Assembly (NCBI GenBank): GCA_008360975.2
Contig: CM039179.1
Span: 51,690,561 to 51,754,560, forward strand
DNA from: Lichenostomus cassidix
Taxonomy: Eukaryota > Chordata > Aves > Passeriformes > Meliphagidae
Direction: 5' to 3'
DNA: 64,000 nt
In this document: positions 13,090 through 25,800 of the stretch, piece after piece
How the letters are laid out: the number at the start of each line of letters is the position of its first letter
How positions within the stretch are numbered: the stretch's first letter is position 1
Position numbers and translations under genes: made by a program
Notes under the pieces: generated by a model
What the model saw: the letters and a program-made list of their open reading frames with translations, nothing else
What the model was told of the DNA's origin: nothing
Database searches by the model: none

Positions 13090-13750
13090 ATAGCATTGTC
13101 TTCCACAATTTGAATGAAAAACTTAATTGGAAATTGTTTGCTGAGATTTTTTTAGGTTCCTGTCCCATTCCTGTAGTATATTGAGAAACCTCTACACGGT
13201 AACTCTGACCTCCAGCATAATAACTATACACCCAAGTTTGAAAACACTTCATGAAATTGTTGACAGTGTATTCTATCCTGTGGCATAGATTACTGAATAT
13301 ATTAAACAAGATAAGTATGAAGCCCAGAGGAATGCCTTTCATAACTAGCTGCCTTCTAGGCTTCAAAGTATTGAATGATACTTTTTACATCTGGTAGTCC
13401 AGCCAGCTCTACCTTCTGTTCACAGTGTACCCATCTTGTGCATATCTCTCCAGTTTAACTACAAGGATGATATAGAAAATCAAACCAAAAACCTTCCTAA
13501 AATTTGGATAAACAACATCCATTTTTATCCTCTTTTTACAACAAGTAATTTAATCTTGAACAGCAATTAGGACAGACAGGGACAATTTGCACTTGCTAAA
13601 TGCTCGTGTTGAATATTCCTAATCACCTTATGTTCCATAAGAAGCATAGAAAAAATTTTCATGAGGACTTCATAATCTATTAAAGGACTGAGGTGAGGAT
13701 GATTGCACATTAGCTCCTTTGTAGTCCTTCCTCCCTCTTTTTGAAGATGA
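13090..13750 (-). mobile_element. Decayed CR1 reverse transcriptase (ancient fossil)
   Basis: Seen on the minus strand: from 13745 downward, IFKK, then LTSV-like and IMK words. At 13523-13480 comes DVVYPNFRKVF, corresponding to the RT motif usually DVVYLDFSKAFD. Then the complement of 13435-13475 matches the following linker. At 13340-13265 comes GIPLGFILILFNIF, corresponding to GVPQGSVLGPVLFNIF, followed by IEYTVNNF. The last part lies in a 92-codon open frame (13088-13366). Known: these motifs, in this order, are palm-domain blocks of CR1-type LINE polymerases. Oddities: the catalytic aspartates of the first motif are replaced (N and G), and stops and frameshifts separate the blocks, so it is dead. 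The extent on the low side, past 13265, is uncertain. It is separate from the young CR1 copies elsewhere in the window and much more diverged. Confidence 0.8.
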
Positions 13751-15420
13751 GTTCAAAACATCTGTCTTCATAGTCAATGGAAATTGAAGGGGAAAAATAA
13801 ATATTTCTCTGTTGTAATATAGAATCTGGTGTTGAAGAGTGGAGCAGCTGGCATGACTGCGGTCCTAGTTAGAACAGCTCTTGGCATGAGCCCATGAACT
13901 TTACTAGGAAAGTAAGTGGAAGATGAAATATGATCAACTACTTGTCCCAAATGACAAGAGAGCTCAAGGAAATGGGTAGCCAAGCTATAGAAACAACCTG
14001 TTGATAACCAAGCAGTGAAAAAGCATCAAAGGGTATGAGAAGCAGGTTATGAGTGCCAACAACAGGGACAACAAATCTGGAAGTGGCGACACCATTTGAA
14101 CACACTTTCCTATAAATAAGGACACTTCAGAATACTGGAATAGACAAGAATTTCAGGAAAAGACTGTGGAAGAAAACCCCTCAACCCTGCACCAGAATCC
14201 AGGAACATCTCTGTAAGTCACAGGGTATACAAAGAACTGAAAAGAGCCCAATGGACCCTAGTGTCCTGCCCCATGATTATGAGGAATGTGGCTGGTACTG
14301 CAACACTGACCTGTCCAAACTTTCTCCAGAACTTTGCTATCTCTTCTGCAGGACAGGAAAAATACATAAGAAAACCTTGCATTAAAATGCTCAACTCCTT
14401 TCCCTCCCTGCACCATCTGCTTCACAGCACAGAAAACTAATATTTGTGAAATTGCATTTATCTGTGATTTCATTGCTTAGGTATACAAGTCCATTTAGCT
14501 TCCATGATGTCATTTGGTCCTAAACCATGACAAGGAGAAATAAACATCTCCCACAGATCCTCCACGTATAAAAACAGATCAAAGGAGGAGAAAGCAGTTA
14601 TCAAGTAACAATGTGGAATGGGCAGGAGAAGAAATCTATCAGTATCAGCTACAGTAGGGCCATTTTTTTAACATAAAATCAGGCAAACCCCAATTCATGT
14701 ATATTCCCTGTCTGCTATTTCTGTATTAGTTTTTTGTATGTCCATCACATTACTGGTCGAAACAAAAAACTCTTTACCAGGGTCTTTACCAATGGTTGCA
14801 AAAAGCTTCATGAAAATTGTCTGACCCCACAGTATCACCACAGTATAACCACCTTCTAGTTCTAAAATGGATGGCACTTGCAATTAAGACAAATAAAACT
14901 GCTTTTGTCTTATTACACCAAACGTTGATTTTTGGTTTTAGCTACCCTGTATGCAAACTAAATGGTAGACAGACTAATGTACCATACAAAAATTGCATTT
15001 GAACATGTGGGAGGGAAATAAAACTGTGTGAAACTAAGATGTTTTCTGTGCACGCTCCATAATATTGACAACCCCCCTCTCCTCAAAGGAAAAAAGCCAC
15101 CAAAACCACATGGCACTGGCTAACAATTTGCTTTCCAAATTGCAGCTAATACCTTTTTATATGCAAAGCAACATGATCTAATCCCACGGTTCTCATTTAG
15201 ATAAAATCCTATTTCAACACTTGATCTTTCAGTGTATGGATTATTTGTGAACATTTTAACATCTATCATTGACAAATGAAATAGAAGGTAGTTTGCAAGA
15301 CTGTGGATTTGTATCTTATTTAACCTTCCAGATCTAGTTCCTGATTATCTCACTTCTCACAGATATATTAGAAATATGAACTGGGCTTATAGCTTTTGGG
15401 GACACTCATCTCAGATGTTC
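13751..15420. other. Unique sequence, no gene seen
   Basis: Slightly less AT-rich than average between about 13.8 and 14.6 kb. The frames at 13774-13983, 14258-14473, 14695-14883 and 14817-15002 (60-71 codons) have no recognisable motif. No repeat family was recognised. Confidence 0.5.
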
Positions 15421-15449
15421 TTTTTTTTTTTCTTTTTCTTTTTTTTTTT
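15421..15449 (+). repeat. T-rich low-complexity tract
   Basis: T11, C, T5, C, TT... pattern of about 29 bases with only two C interruptions. Confidence 0.85.
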
Positions 15450-15769
15450 AAATTACAATTTCTGAAACAAAAGAATTCCTTCAGAATTATGAGATTTTTT
15501 TTTTTCCACTAGAAGCTCCACAAAAATAAACTCACAACATCTACTGGACAATCACTATTGCATAAAGACCTTTCATTTTCCTTACACCAGTCAAACTATC
15601 TGTATAAACGTTCTTATTTTCTGAGCCATGTTTTTAGTTATTCTTGTTACTTTAAACCCAATTAAAACAAGCAGACATGGCAGCTAAGACATTTGCGGAC
15701 TACAAAATAACTTTGGAGAAATGTTATTGTCCCATCCATGTCAATGAACTCTGGTCTTGATACCAAGTG

Positions 15770-15975
15770 GGAAAAACAAAACAGAACAAAACAAACAACA
15801 AAGAACCCAAACCCAAAACAAAAACAAAACCGAAACAAACAAAACCCCCACAAAACAAAAAAAAACCCAGAAACAAAACCAAAAACCAACCAAATAAAAC
15901 AAACAAACAGTAAAGCAAAAAATAAAAACAAAAACCAAAGCAAACCAAAACTCCACAATCAAACACCCCCCATAC
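15770..15975 (+). repeat. A/C-rich low-complexity tract (CAAAA/CAAAC units)
   Basis: About 200 bases made of A and C with very few G or T: irregular AAAAC, CAAAC and AACCC units. It produces a lysine/asparagine/glutamine/proline-rich plus frame (15738-16160) and phenylalanine/cysteine-rich minus frames (15662-16031). These are translations of the repeat, not genes. The other strand is a nearly pure T/G tract. Confidence 0.85.
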
Positions 15976-18133
15976 ACAATGTTACTTGCATCAAAGAATG
16001 TGAAAAGAAAAGTATAAAAAAGATCTTGCATATATCGTTGTTGGTGGAGAATGTGCTACCTCACTTTAGCTTTGCTTTTAGAAAGAGTTACATCTTTTCA
16101 CGAGAAGGACCAAAAGCTACAGGATCCATTAGTTTGGACCACCCAGGGAAACCGAAGTGAGGAAAGCCATTTGTGGTGTACCAACTTTTTTGACAAACAT
16201 GAGTCTGCTCAGCTCACAAGCCACCCAGCAAGGCCCAACTAGGACAAACAAAACTCCTACAAAATCATAATCTGATGTTTAATACCTCAGGGGTGGAACA
16301 TATTTTAAAATTGAAGATTATTGTTTTCCTGAGTCTCCTGATGCTCGAATAGCATGAATAAGTGAGATACAATGTCAGAAAAGGTTGTGTAAGTGTTGAA
16401 TTTCCTTTACAATTCTTACCTTGGTACTACCTTTGGTTGCTTTTCAAAGTTTTTAAAGTCTTGCCTGGTGTGAGTGGTTTCAGTGCTTATTTGTTTTCAA
16501 GAAAGTACAGATAGTTGTAAGGGAAAAGAGGTTGTTACTGAAAATCAGCTCTGTATGTACAAAAAAATTATATGTTGAAAAGCCTCTCCAGCTAAGACAA
16601 AAGAACAGATCTTTAAATTTTACCTAGTTTCTAGGAAAGAGAAAGAGCTGGTGACATTTATTATGTATGTTTGGGGTTTTCTCATGAGTAAAATGTAGTG
16701 TTTTCAGAAATTAGGGGTTTTGTTCAGAGCTCTTGGCAGGAAATACAGATTCTAGAAGAGAACCTATTCAACTTACTTTGTCATTTGACCTATAAGAAGT
16801 TAACCCTTTAGAATAACTCTAACCATCTCCTTTATTAGGATTTTGGTGAAGGGTTTTAAAACTTTACAACATTTTTAATCACCTAGCTTCGTAGACTTTA
16901 TTGCTGAATTCTTGTTTTGTGTGTAACATAGACATCCCCAAGAAAAGGAATAACAGGCTGCCTTTGAGCTCTTTTTTGAAATTATGTTAGGAGAGAAAAA
17001 AGGCTTTTTGATTTAACCTTCAAATACCTTTTAAAGAACTGTCAAAACATGAGTATTTTTAAAGGGTTTATAATCTATTTTTAACGTCACAGAATTTCAC
17101 TATTTAAATGCTTTGTGAGCACACCAAACCACACTTGTTGTTTTATCCTGTAGTCCCCTTGTTAACTCTCCCTTTTTCAAGGAAATTCTTTCATTTTTTT
17201 TTTCACTGTCTTAAAAAGAAATCTGTAAAACCACTTCTATACAGTGAAAGTATAACAGTCAAGGAGTTTAGGTGCACCTAGAGTCAGCTTTGCACAAACA
17301 GATAAATGACATAACACACTACCCTTCACAATTACTTTTCCTCTAGGTGACTCAGTGTATGCAACTGTCTTGCTGAGGATGCTCTGTGGATGTAGGTTGT
17401 GATACAGGCAACTAAACTTTAAATCCTGATCATGTGGACCATTTTAAGACATTCATAGCCTTGCCAGCACATTCATACACGTTTCATTGCAGTGTCTGTT
17501 TTTACACCTATGTTAGTATCATAATATTAATCCTATTTCATCTGGGGTATTTAATGGGATAAGAGATAAAAGTAGCAGCAAAGTCTTACAGCTAGATAAA
17601 AACACTAGTGCACTTTGCAGATAGGTTATAAAATGTTCTCAGAGGATCCTGACTCAAAGCCACCATCTGTTTTTACAGAAGCTTAATAAGAACATATCGC
17701 ATAGTCACTTCAGAAATAAACCACGAGACATCTTGCAAGTGAAAACTTTGTTCAAAACAAAGTCACACAGCACAGTTCATCTGTACTTACAATTCACCAA
17801 GGAAACCCAGAGTAGTTAATATTGTAAACTTGCAAATCATGTAGAAGGCAACATTTCAAGGTAAATTTTTCAAATTATGCGGGAAACATATCCAGATCAC
17901 TCTACTTATAAATAATGCAATCTTTTATGATAGATGATAAAGGCAAGGTTTGATTGGGTTATATAAAATACAGAAGGCACGAACACTCTAATTTTTAAGA
18001 AGGCTTTATTCTCTCTCTGCATGAGGCTACCTTAGCTCAGTTCTACTGCCTGCTGTATTACATTGCTCACCAGGCAACATTTGCTAGCATTCAGGGCTGT
18101 TACCTACAGAAAAAGAAATTACTTTTTTTAAAA
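15976..18133. other. AT-rich unique sequence, no gene seen
   Basis: No gene, RNA or repeat family recognised. The region between 17.3 and 18.1 kb has slightly more complex sequence but no interpretable signal. Confidence 0.5.
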
Positions 18134-18193
18134 TCTACAATACTCTTATACTATACTACTGCTCTACAGTACTCTGCTATGCTACTCTACAAT
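18134..18193 (+). repeat. Degenerate CTACA/TACTC tandem repeat
   Basis: About 60 bases of imperfect CTACAATACTC-like units (CTACAATACTC, TATACTACTGCTC, CTACAGTACTCTG, CTATGCTACTC, CTACAATC). It looks like an old, degenerate short tandem repeat. Confidence 0.6.
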
Positions 18194-18619
18194 CCTTTCA
18201 ATATAACACAAGTGCTGAATGATCATTCTCAGATGTTTATTGTTCTCTTCCAGTTTATCCATTGGGAATACATATTTCTTCAATGTATTTCCCCTTTCTA
18301 GAAAGTAATGTGGCTTACAGGTAACCCTACTAGTTACAGTGAGGTTGCACACAAATTTTAACTCTGTTTCAATAAAAAAAGGTTAAAAAAGAACAAGACA
18401 CTCTTAACTAGCAAAGAGAAGGTGTATTTAAAGCATATTAAGTCTTCTTGAAAACAATACTTTGTGAACAGACCACAGGGAAAACTTAACTGATATCACA
18501 GTTGTGTTGCAATTATAAGTTCTTATTTGGTTGGAAAACAGCAAATACATGAAGTTCTTCAGGTCAGAAAGGGGGTAAATCTAAATAAAGAGCAGAAAGG
18601 GCTATGACATGCAAGCAGA

Positions 18620-18812
18620 TCATAGAATCATAGAACTGCCTGTGTTGGAAGGGACTTTAAAGGTCATCTAGTTCCAACTGCCTTGCCATAGGCAGGGACA
18701 CCTTGCACTAGACCAGGTCGTTCAGAGCCCCATCTATCCTGATCTTGAACACATACAGGGAAGGGGCACCCACAACTTCACTGGGCAACCTGTGCCAGTG
18801 CCTCACCATGTA
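18620..18812 (-). mobile_element. CR1 LINE, 5'-truncated 3' end
   Basis: Seen: begins TCATAGAATCATAGAACT, the complement of the CR1 terminal repeat. It continues with TTGGAAGGGACTTTAAAGGT, CATCTAGTTCCAACTGCC, GGCAGGGACACC, AGACCAGGTCGTTCAGAGCC, and ends around GTGCCAGTGCCTCACCA. Known: this is the standard 3' untranslated end of avian CR1, seen here in complement, so the element lies on the minus strand. The 5' break at about 18812 is abrupt, as is normal for CR1 copies truncated during reverse transcription. It carries no coding sequence. The match is close, so this copy is much younger than those at 1.6 and 13 kb. Confidence 0.93.
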
Positions 18813-20710
18813 GGAGAGTGAAACAAGAACACAGCATATTGAATATTGCCTGAGAGTCTCATAACTGGAGATTACTTCTTGTTATGTGTTGGTAGATAGG
18901 AAGAGCAAAACCTCTTATTTAGGAGAGAAATGAGTGTGCAGAACAAAAGAATAAAGGGGGTTAATTATGACACATGTGCCAAAAGAGTAGAAAAGGAAGC
19001 TAAAAGGAAAGTTAGTCTGAAACCAACCTTGAAAATTCACGTATTAGTCTCTTTATCTGAAATTATATTCCTGCATCAGCTATCTATGTTCCCTAAAGAT
19101 ACTTGTGAAGCTTTTCTAAAATATCTCTACTGCTGTAGATTTCATAACCTAGCCAGACAACCTACTCTTTGCATGATTACATTTAAATTTGGAAAATGTG
19201 TTTATTCATTAATGCTAATGTTGTATACATTGGGCTGTATTTTGAGAACATTATTTTCTATTCTATTCAAAATATACATTAAATATTATTTATTTGCTTT
19301 TTCTCTGTAGTTTCCCTTAACTCAATAAAATATAATTTGCAGATTATTGGCATCATCCATATAATTAAGGAAAATATGAAGTAACCTAGGCAATTAGTAA
19401 TAGTAGGAGGATTATACTCAATCTTAAAAACATTAAGATTCTCAAAAATAGTGAAAATGTCAAGAAGTCTGAATAAATAACTAGTGCAAAGAAAGGATTC
19501 ATAAATAAAGAAAAAGAAAGAAATTATCTGTGTCAAATGAGACTGGTAAAATGTTTTATTGGTCTGAGGCAGGACTGCAACACTGAGGCTGACATCAAGC
19601 TTAGAGAAAAGTAACTGACATGGAGAATAGGGCCATAAAGAAAAGATGATTGAAACAAGAGCTGCAGAAAAGAAAGGAAAGAAGAAACTAGTATTCAATC
19701 AGTTCTGAACAAGTTAAATTTAAACTGATAGCATGAAGCAAGAAAAGATGACAGGGAGAGGCTAAAAGAGAAAGAGAGTCCGAGAGCTGAAAAATCTGTG
19801 TGAAATATTACTGTAAGAGCTGATAGTCAGAGACCTTTAAGAAGGATTAATCACTCTCAAAAAGCATTCAAAACGACAGAACATGCAAAAGTACAGAAAC
19901 TTTCCCATTCTTTCATTATCTGGTTGCTATTTTTGAATGTGTATTTTTGCTGAACAAATGAAGGAGCCTCTAGTGTAATTAGTTTTTAATTTAGTATCTT
20001 TCCTTCTTCGTAAATCCACTGAAACAACAGGTAGCTGTCCTATGAAAGTAAATTTGTGACTATTCATGTAGCACTTACAATATGTAAGATTAAAAATGTT
20101 AAGTTTGAGGACTCCCAACATGTAGGCTTTTTACTTCAATGAGATTTTATGTCTAATTACTAGAACAAATGACTCTTCATCTATGAATATCTTCAATACA
20201 GACCACTTACTGTTTGTTCTTAGACCTATTTGCCAGGATAAAAAAAGTGATTTTAAAAGATGGTTATTTTTTTTGCTAATAAAAACATATTCTGTTGAAG
20301 AGTCTTTCAAATGGGTAGTATGATGAGTTTTCATTATTTTTAAATGCCTGCTGATTCTTTACAGACCCTACCAATGCCTTTAAAATAAGGTAGATTGGTT
20401 CCTTATCTTGTAAAAATTCAGTCTGTCATTTAAAAATGCATCTGGTTTGTCTCAAATTTTGGCAACAAATAGTGTACAGATTCTTGCTGCTTTTGACGAC
20501 AACATCAACTGCTGGTGATTGCTTACTTTTGCAATCAGATCATGGTTGGGGAACAGAGTCTGAGAAAATACAGCAAGACTTTTTCATTATCAAAGAAGTG
20601 AAAATTAACTTTTAATTGCAGGAACAGGACCTCTCAATAAAGACATTTTTCTTTCTTTGTATCAGATTACTGTTAGTATGATAAATGACTAAACTGTTGA
20701 GACGGTTTTA

Positions 20711-20752
20711 TCTAGCTAGCTAGCTAGTTAGCTAGCTATCTAATCTATCTGT
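20711..20752 (+). repeat. CTAG/TAGC tetranucleotide microsatellite
   Basis: TCTAGCTAGCTAGCTAGTTA followed by GCTAGCTATCTAATCTATCT: tandem CTAG units that decay into CTAT. The unit is self-complementary, so each strand can fold on itself. Confidence 0.9.
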
Positions 20753-21179
20753 CTAAATACACTTTGTCTCCCAATTTTTCTTAATAGAACCTACTTTTGG
20801 AGTATGGTGCCAGCTCTTCCCCATGCCTACTCTACTCCAGTTAAGTGCAGTGAACTTCCACAGTTCTGCAATCATGAGAGAAAAAAAATCTTGGAAATTA
20901 GCTGGCCAAAAGGTGCAAAATGATACCTATAACAATCAATCATTAATTCTTTTCCTTGAAAGTGTAGGAATTTACCTATTAGATAAATATCTTATAAAAC
21001 TGTCAGTCAGTATTAGGCTGGTGCAATATACGTATTCTTCTTATGTTCTTATCTCAAAAGTATTGTTAAAATTTCCTTCTTAGGAAACTGACATCCCAAA
21101 TGATTGTTTCATTATCAAAATAAAGTTTCATTGCAAAGCCCCAGTGGAAGACAAAATAATCCTTCCCACAAACTTAGCA

Positions 21180-21198
21180 AACACACACACACACACAT
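21180..21198 (+). repeat. (AC)n microsatellite
   Basis: Nine AC units, followed by ATATATACATGTGTATAT, which extends the alternating purine-pyrimidine run to about 21216. Confidence 0.9.
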
Positions 21199-22794
21199 AT
21201 ATACATGTGTATATTTATTTTATAATATCCATACCCACACATGGATGGATGTTATCCATAAGAAATCAACTAGAAATAGATATAAAACAAAAGGTATCAA
21301 CAGTAACATTGTTCTAATAATCCACCTCAAAAATATATTTTTTCACTTTATTTTTGATCAGTTCATTTGAAGTAGTTTTATCTATTCCATCTTGCATTCA
21401 GAATAATAATGGGCTCACTGGTACTCTACAAGAGAATTATCTATTGCTGACACTGGTGTGCTTGGAAGTAACTTCCCATGTTTAGTTCAACCTTGTCCAT
21501 ATAGACAACATCACCTATATTTTATGAAAATTCCCTTTCTCCCTCTCTTTGTACTATACAGCCATGCAACAAGGATGGAGGGTGGGAAGCAGATGAACAC
21601 CAGGGAAAGTTTTTTGTAATTCAGGTGTCACTCATGTTGTGCTTCATTTTGATAAGGAAGATGGAGATGTTACATAAATCTGTGTCTCTGTATTTCTTTC
21701 AGAAGTCAGGACTTTACCTTGTTATTATTTTTCATTTTTCGTAATTCCTGGAAGTAAACATGGTAAGCATGGAATAAATTATTTCCTTGAGTAGTGATGA
21801 GGAAAAAAACACAAACCCCCCAAAAAAACCCCATCCAAGACACCAAAGCAAACAAATGAACAAAAACAGAACAAAAACCGGGAAACATTGTACTGCATGT
21901 GAGATCTTTACTTTTTTTAGGAATTTGAAGTCTCCAAGGAAGACCTCATATGCTAACATCATTCCTGAGACATTGTATTTACTCCATCATCCTTATATTA
22001 TTGAGGTATCAATAAAAAACCCCACACTCTCAAAAACATATATATAGTTACATAATTACTTTCTTAACCCTGCTGCTTACACAGGTGGGAAGGATGTTGC
22101 ATGTTAACTATTGTCTTTAATAACTCGAATAACTTAATTTGTATTGGCTTTTTTTCCCAAACAGGCATATTTAGTAGAGCTTTTTGATCCACTGCTATGG
22201 GAATGTGTAAGCCTTAACTCTAGAAAAGGCACAATTTCATCTTTAATTGTAGTTCTGTTAAAATGTACTCCCAATGTGGGGTATTTCCCTGATACCTTCT
22301 TGATCTACCAGAAGCTTTTAGTTAGGTTGTCTATCTGAGAGTCACACTGAGGAATACAGAAATTTGGTTTACCTCATCAGAGTACAATAATTCAGTAAAG
22401 CATAAGAGCACAGATAACTGGTATATTCGGAAGGAAACCCATGTGTCCTCCAGTACAAACAATTGCTTACAGACTTTGAAAATGCATATTGTCCAAAACA
22501 ATCCACATGTAACAGGTAGAATCACAACATTTTTTTTTCCACAGGGTAACAAACCCATCATTTACATAATGTTCTGTCTGTGGGGACGAACAAATTGGAT
22601 GTTTTCGTAACTAGGTAGAAATACAAATACATTGAGACAATATTTTATTTTTCAATACGAGAAATTTTGGTCCCATAGAACACCTTCATGGAACAATGTG
22701 TGTCTTTCATACTGCACTTTTGATTCCACTTTTCATTTCTTCATTCAGAAGAAAAAGAAAAAAAAAGAAACCAACACAAAACCTTTATGCACCT

Positions 22795-22844
22795 CTTACT
22801 TTGCAGTGATGTCTACTTTAAAAGTTAAGTCACTGCAAAGTAAG
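22795..22844. repeat. Perfect 15-bp inverted repeat (hairpin)
   Basis: Left arm 22795-22809 reads CTTACTTTGCAGTGA, right arm 22830-22844 reads TCACTGCAAAGTAAG, an exact complement over 15 bases with a 20-base spacer. The spacer contains ACTTTAAAAGT, itself nearly palindromic. No flanking transposon feature was recognised, and pairing does not continue outside the arms. It could be a remnant of a small inverted-repeat transposon, a small hairpin RNA, or chance. Confidence 0.7.
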
Positions 22845-25800
22845 TGAATTTCATTATATAGATAGTCATTCAAGCTTAAACTGTCCTTGGCAGCACTGTA
22901 CAGGGCAATCTTTCCATAAGAATAAACAATTCTCAAACAATTTCTCCAATCTATTACGCACAAACATATTTTTTGTCAGCATGAGGCATGCATGTTTCTC
23001 TTCCAATTATTTTTATTCCTTTCACAAATGTTTATAAATGTTTATCAAGGACAAATCTGAAGAATCCTCGCTCTATATCTGTATGAGTGCTCTCCTCTCT
23101 CTCTTCAACACTTTTAGAGCATAGCAAGTTGTTACCAGTACCTTTAACAACCTGTAGTCACCTCTAGTTCCTCCCTGAGCCTCTAATGCCGCACAAAAAC
23201 TATTAGCAGTTTTAAAACTATTTTCAATACTGGTATTTTAGTGCTCTCTGTGCCAAAATTTGATAGGTGTCTGTCATAAGCAGAATTAGAGTACTATTTT
23301 TTCCAAACAAAGAAACTGGGTGACAGTTATTCAGTCTGTTTTCTTCTGGCATAAACCTAGATGAAATGTATTCCACAAGTTAACCCCACTGTAATGGGTT
23401 TTTATTCCATGCATCTAGCATGAGACTAGTTGTTGATAAATGATGCATAGAGCAGCTCTTCAGCACCCAGGCCAAATACTAAGATATAAAGTTTCCACTA
23501 AGCAGAGAGTGTGACTTTTTTCTGATTTCATTAACTTGGTCTTTTAGTTTGGTCTTTTTATTTTTTTTTTTGTGTGGTATGATCTGGTTCCTATCCCTAT
23601 TGCTAGAATGAACCTCAATTCCCGTGTGGATTGGTATTCTGCATTTCCTGTTAACAGCAAACAGGGTGTATAGGGCTGATTTCCATCTTAATGTTCATCC
23701 TTGAAAAGGGAAAGTACAGGAAATAAATTGAATGTGTGGTTTATCTGGATGGGTTTTACATATACATAAACAGAAAAAACAGTCCACTGTTTAAAAAATC
23801 CAACAAAATGAAGCATTTGGATTAATTTAAGTGAAACTGACACACGAGGAGAGATTAAATCAGAAAGCTTTTTAACAATAGATAAATATAGACAGATGAA
23901 ACAATAAAGGGATAAAAATGAAAAATATTTGCTTCTAAGTCCCTTTGATCACCCAGAAGCAAAGGCAACTAATTTAAATAAAATGTTTTACAGAATTGGG
24001 GAACGAACATAATTAAAGAATATTTCAGTCAAAAAATGAGCAGATTTAGAGATCTTTCTTCAGATTACTTTTATGAGACACAGGTGAACTCCCTATCCAA
24101 CTTAAGCTTAAATGTGTGAATCATTTTCGTGTGGTTAAAGAGGCAAATCAAAATTACTGTTTGCTGTCTTTAGCCTTTGCTCTCCTCACTATGTAATCTC
24201 CAATATGTTTCCACTCTGTGAACAGCTGTTTTGGAAAATAAAAATTGCTTTTTACACATGGCAAAATCTGTGACACTACACTGAGCAAAAAAGGTCTAAG
24301 TCTTGCCCTTTCATGCGTCTGTCAAAATAACAAATTTTAAGAAGTATTCATAGAATCATATATATTTTATTTGCACATGCACACATAACATGAGCACATT
24401 GCAACAGAGAAGAAAAAACTAAGAAAACAGAATAATGCAAACTTAAGCACTATTATTTGCAAAATACAGTTATGAAAGTTGTTTATGTAGTTTTCATTTA
24501 ATCTCCTTGCGCAAACATGCTATGTTTTGTCTTAATTTGTGTCATCTGTATTGTTACATTTATTCTCAGTCAGCAGAAGGGAAACAGACAACACTTATTC
24601 ACTGAACAACAAATCAGTATATTTGCTGTATTTTCTCTTTTTTAAATTTTTCCCTGCCTTATACGCAGCTAATCATTTTAGTGGTTAGAAATTATTAAAG
24701 TAGTTCTGAAGACAAAATAAAGAGATCAGGAGAAAAAAATTTAAAACCAACAAAAAGCATATTAAAATATAAATTCCTAATTGTAGTCTTCTGGGAAGTT
24801 CAAATTTTATAACAAAGAACTGAGATACAGAGAGATTAATATATATTTTTTTCTGCTTAATATGTGTGCCCAGTCTAAGATATCATTATTTTTTAGGAGG
24901 GTTTAGCATTTTGTATTAGTAAATAGTAGAAAATTTAATTGATATACATTATAAAAGGGAATTTTCATCAGTTCAGAAAAGCTGATCCCACATCTAACAC
25001 CCATAAAATGAACAAACACTGAAACCACATTATAAATAATGATGATGTCTCAGCATCAAGCAACTCTGTAGAAGAACAAAATGACCTTAAAGGTTTAACC
25101 TTGATTCACATCAGAATGAATCCTAATCTAAGTAAGGTAAAGAGTCTGTGAAAAATTATTCAATGACCATACATGAAAACTTAGGCACAATATCAATACT
25201 TCTGTGTTCATATTTCTGTCTCGTAAGTTTTTTTAAGACCACAAGGTTAAAAAAAAGTAAAATTTGAATTTCATGGAGTTAGACAGCAACTCAGATTCTT
25301 TTCAACCAATTATTGTTCTGCAAATTTATCTAATTGCTTTAACATTCATGTAAACTTCTTTCAAAAGCTCCTTTGTCAATATACTCCACAGCTCTTGCAA
25401 TGCATGAGCAACGACCTCTCTTAGGCTGTTTTGAAACAGTTTGTATCTTCCCCTACTTCATGAGCAGTAGTTCTCATACATTTGAGAATAAATGATTAAT
25501 TCCTAGTTCACTTTTTTTGATGTTACATATATTTTCATAAACCCTTACCATTTTGCTCTAGCATTTTCTAGATTTAGGTGTCTCCTTATGTCAGTTGCTC
25601 CTTCCACAAAATATTTTGCTCCATAATCTTGGGTGGTTTTGTTACCTTTCCAAGAATCTTATATAGTCCTTTCAAATGTTCCTGGAGATGTGAGGACAAA
25701 AAATGCACAATTGTTTAATATGTACCTAAGCAGGAATATATAAAATGGTATTATGGTGTTTTCATCAGTGTTCTATATTACAATTCAATATTGTAACTTT

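Noticed and set aside
15662..16160. Overlapping plus and minus frames of 80-140 codons
   Set aside because: Created by the A/C-rich low-complexity tract.
18930..19698. Opposing 126- and 139-codon frames
   Set aside because: Overlap at 19279-19310 and are composed of AT-codon hydrophobic residues; no domain or splice context.
24345..24365. TTCATAGAATCATATATA resembling a CR1 terminal repeat
   Set aside because: No CR1 body follows on either side; a short AT-rich coincidence.
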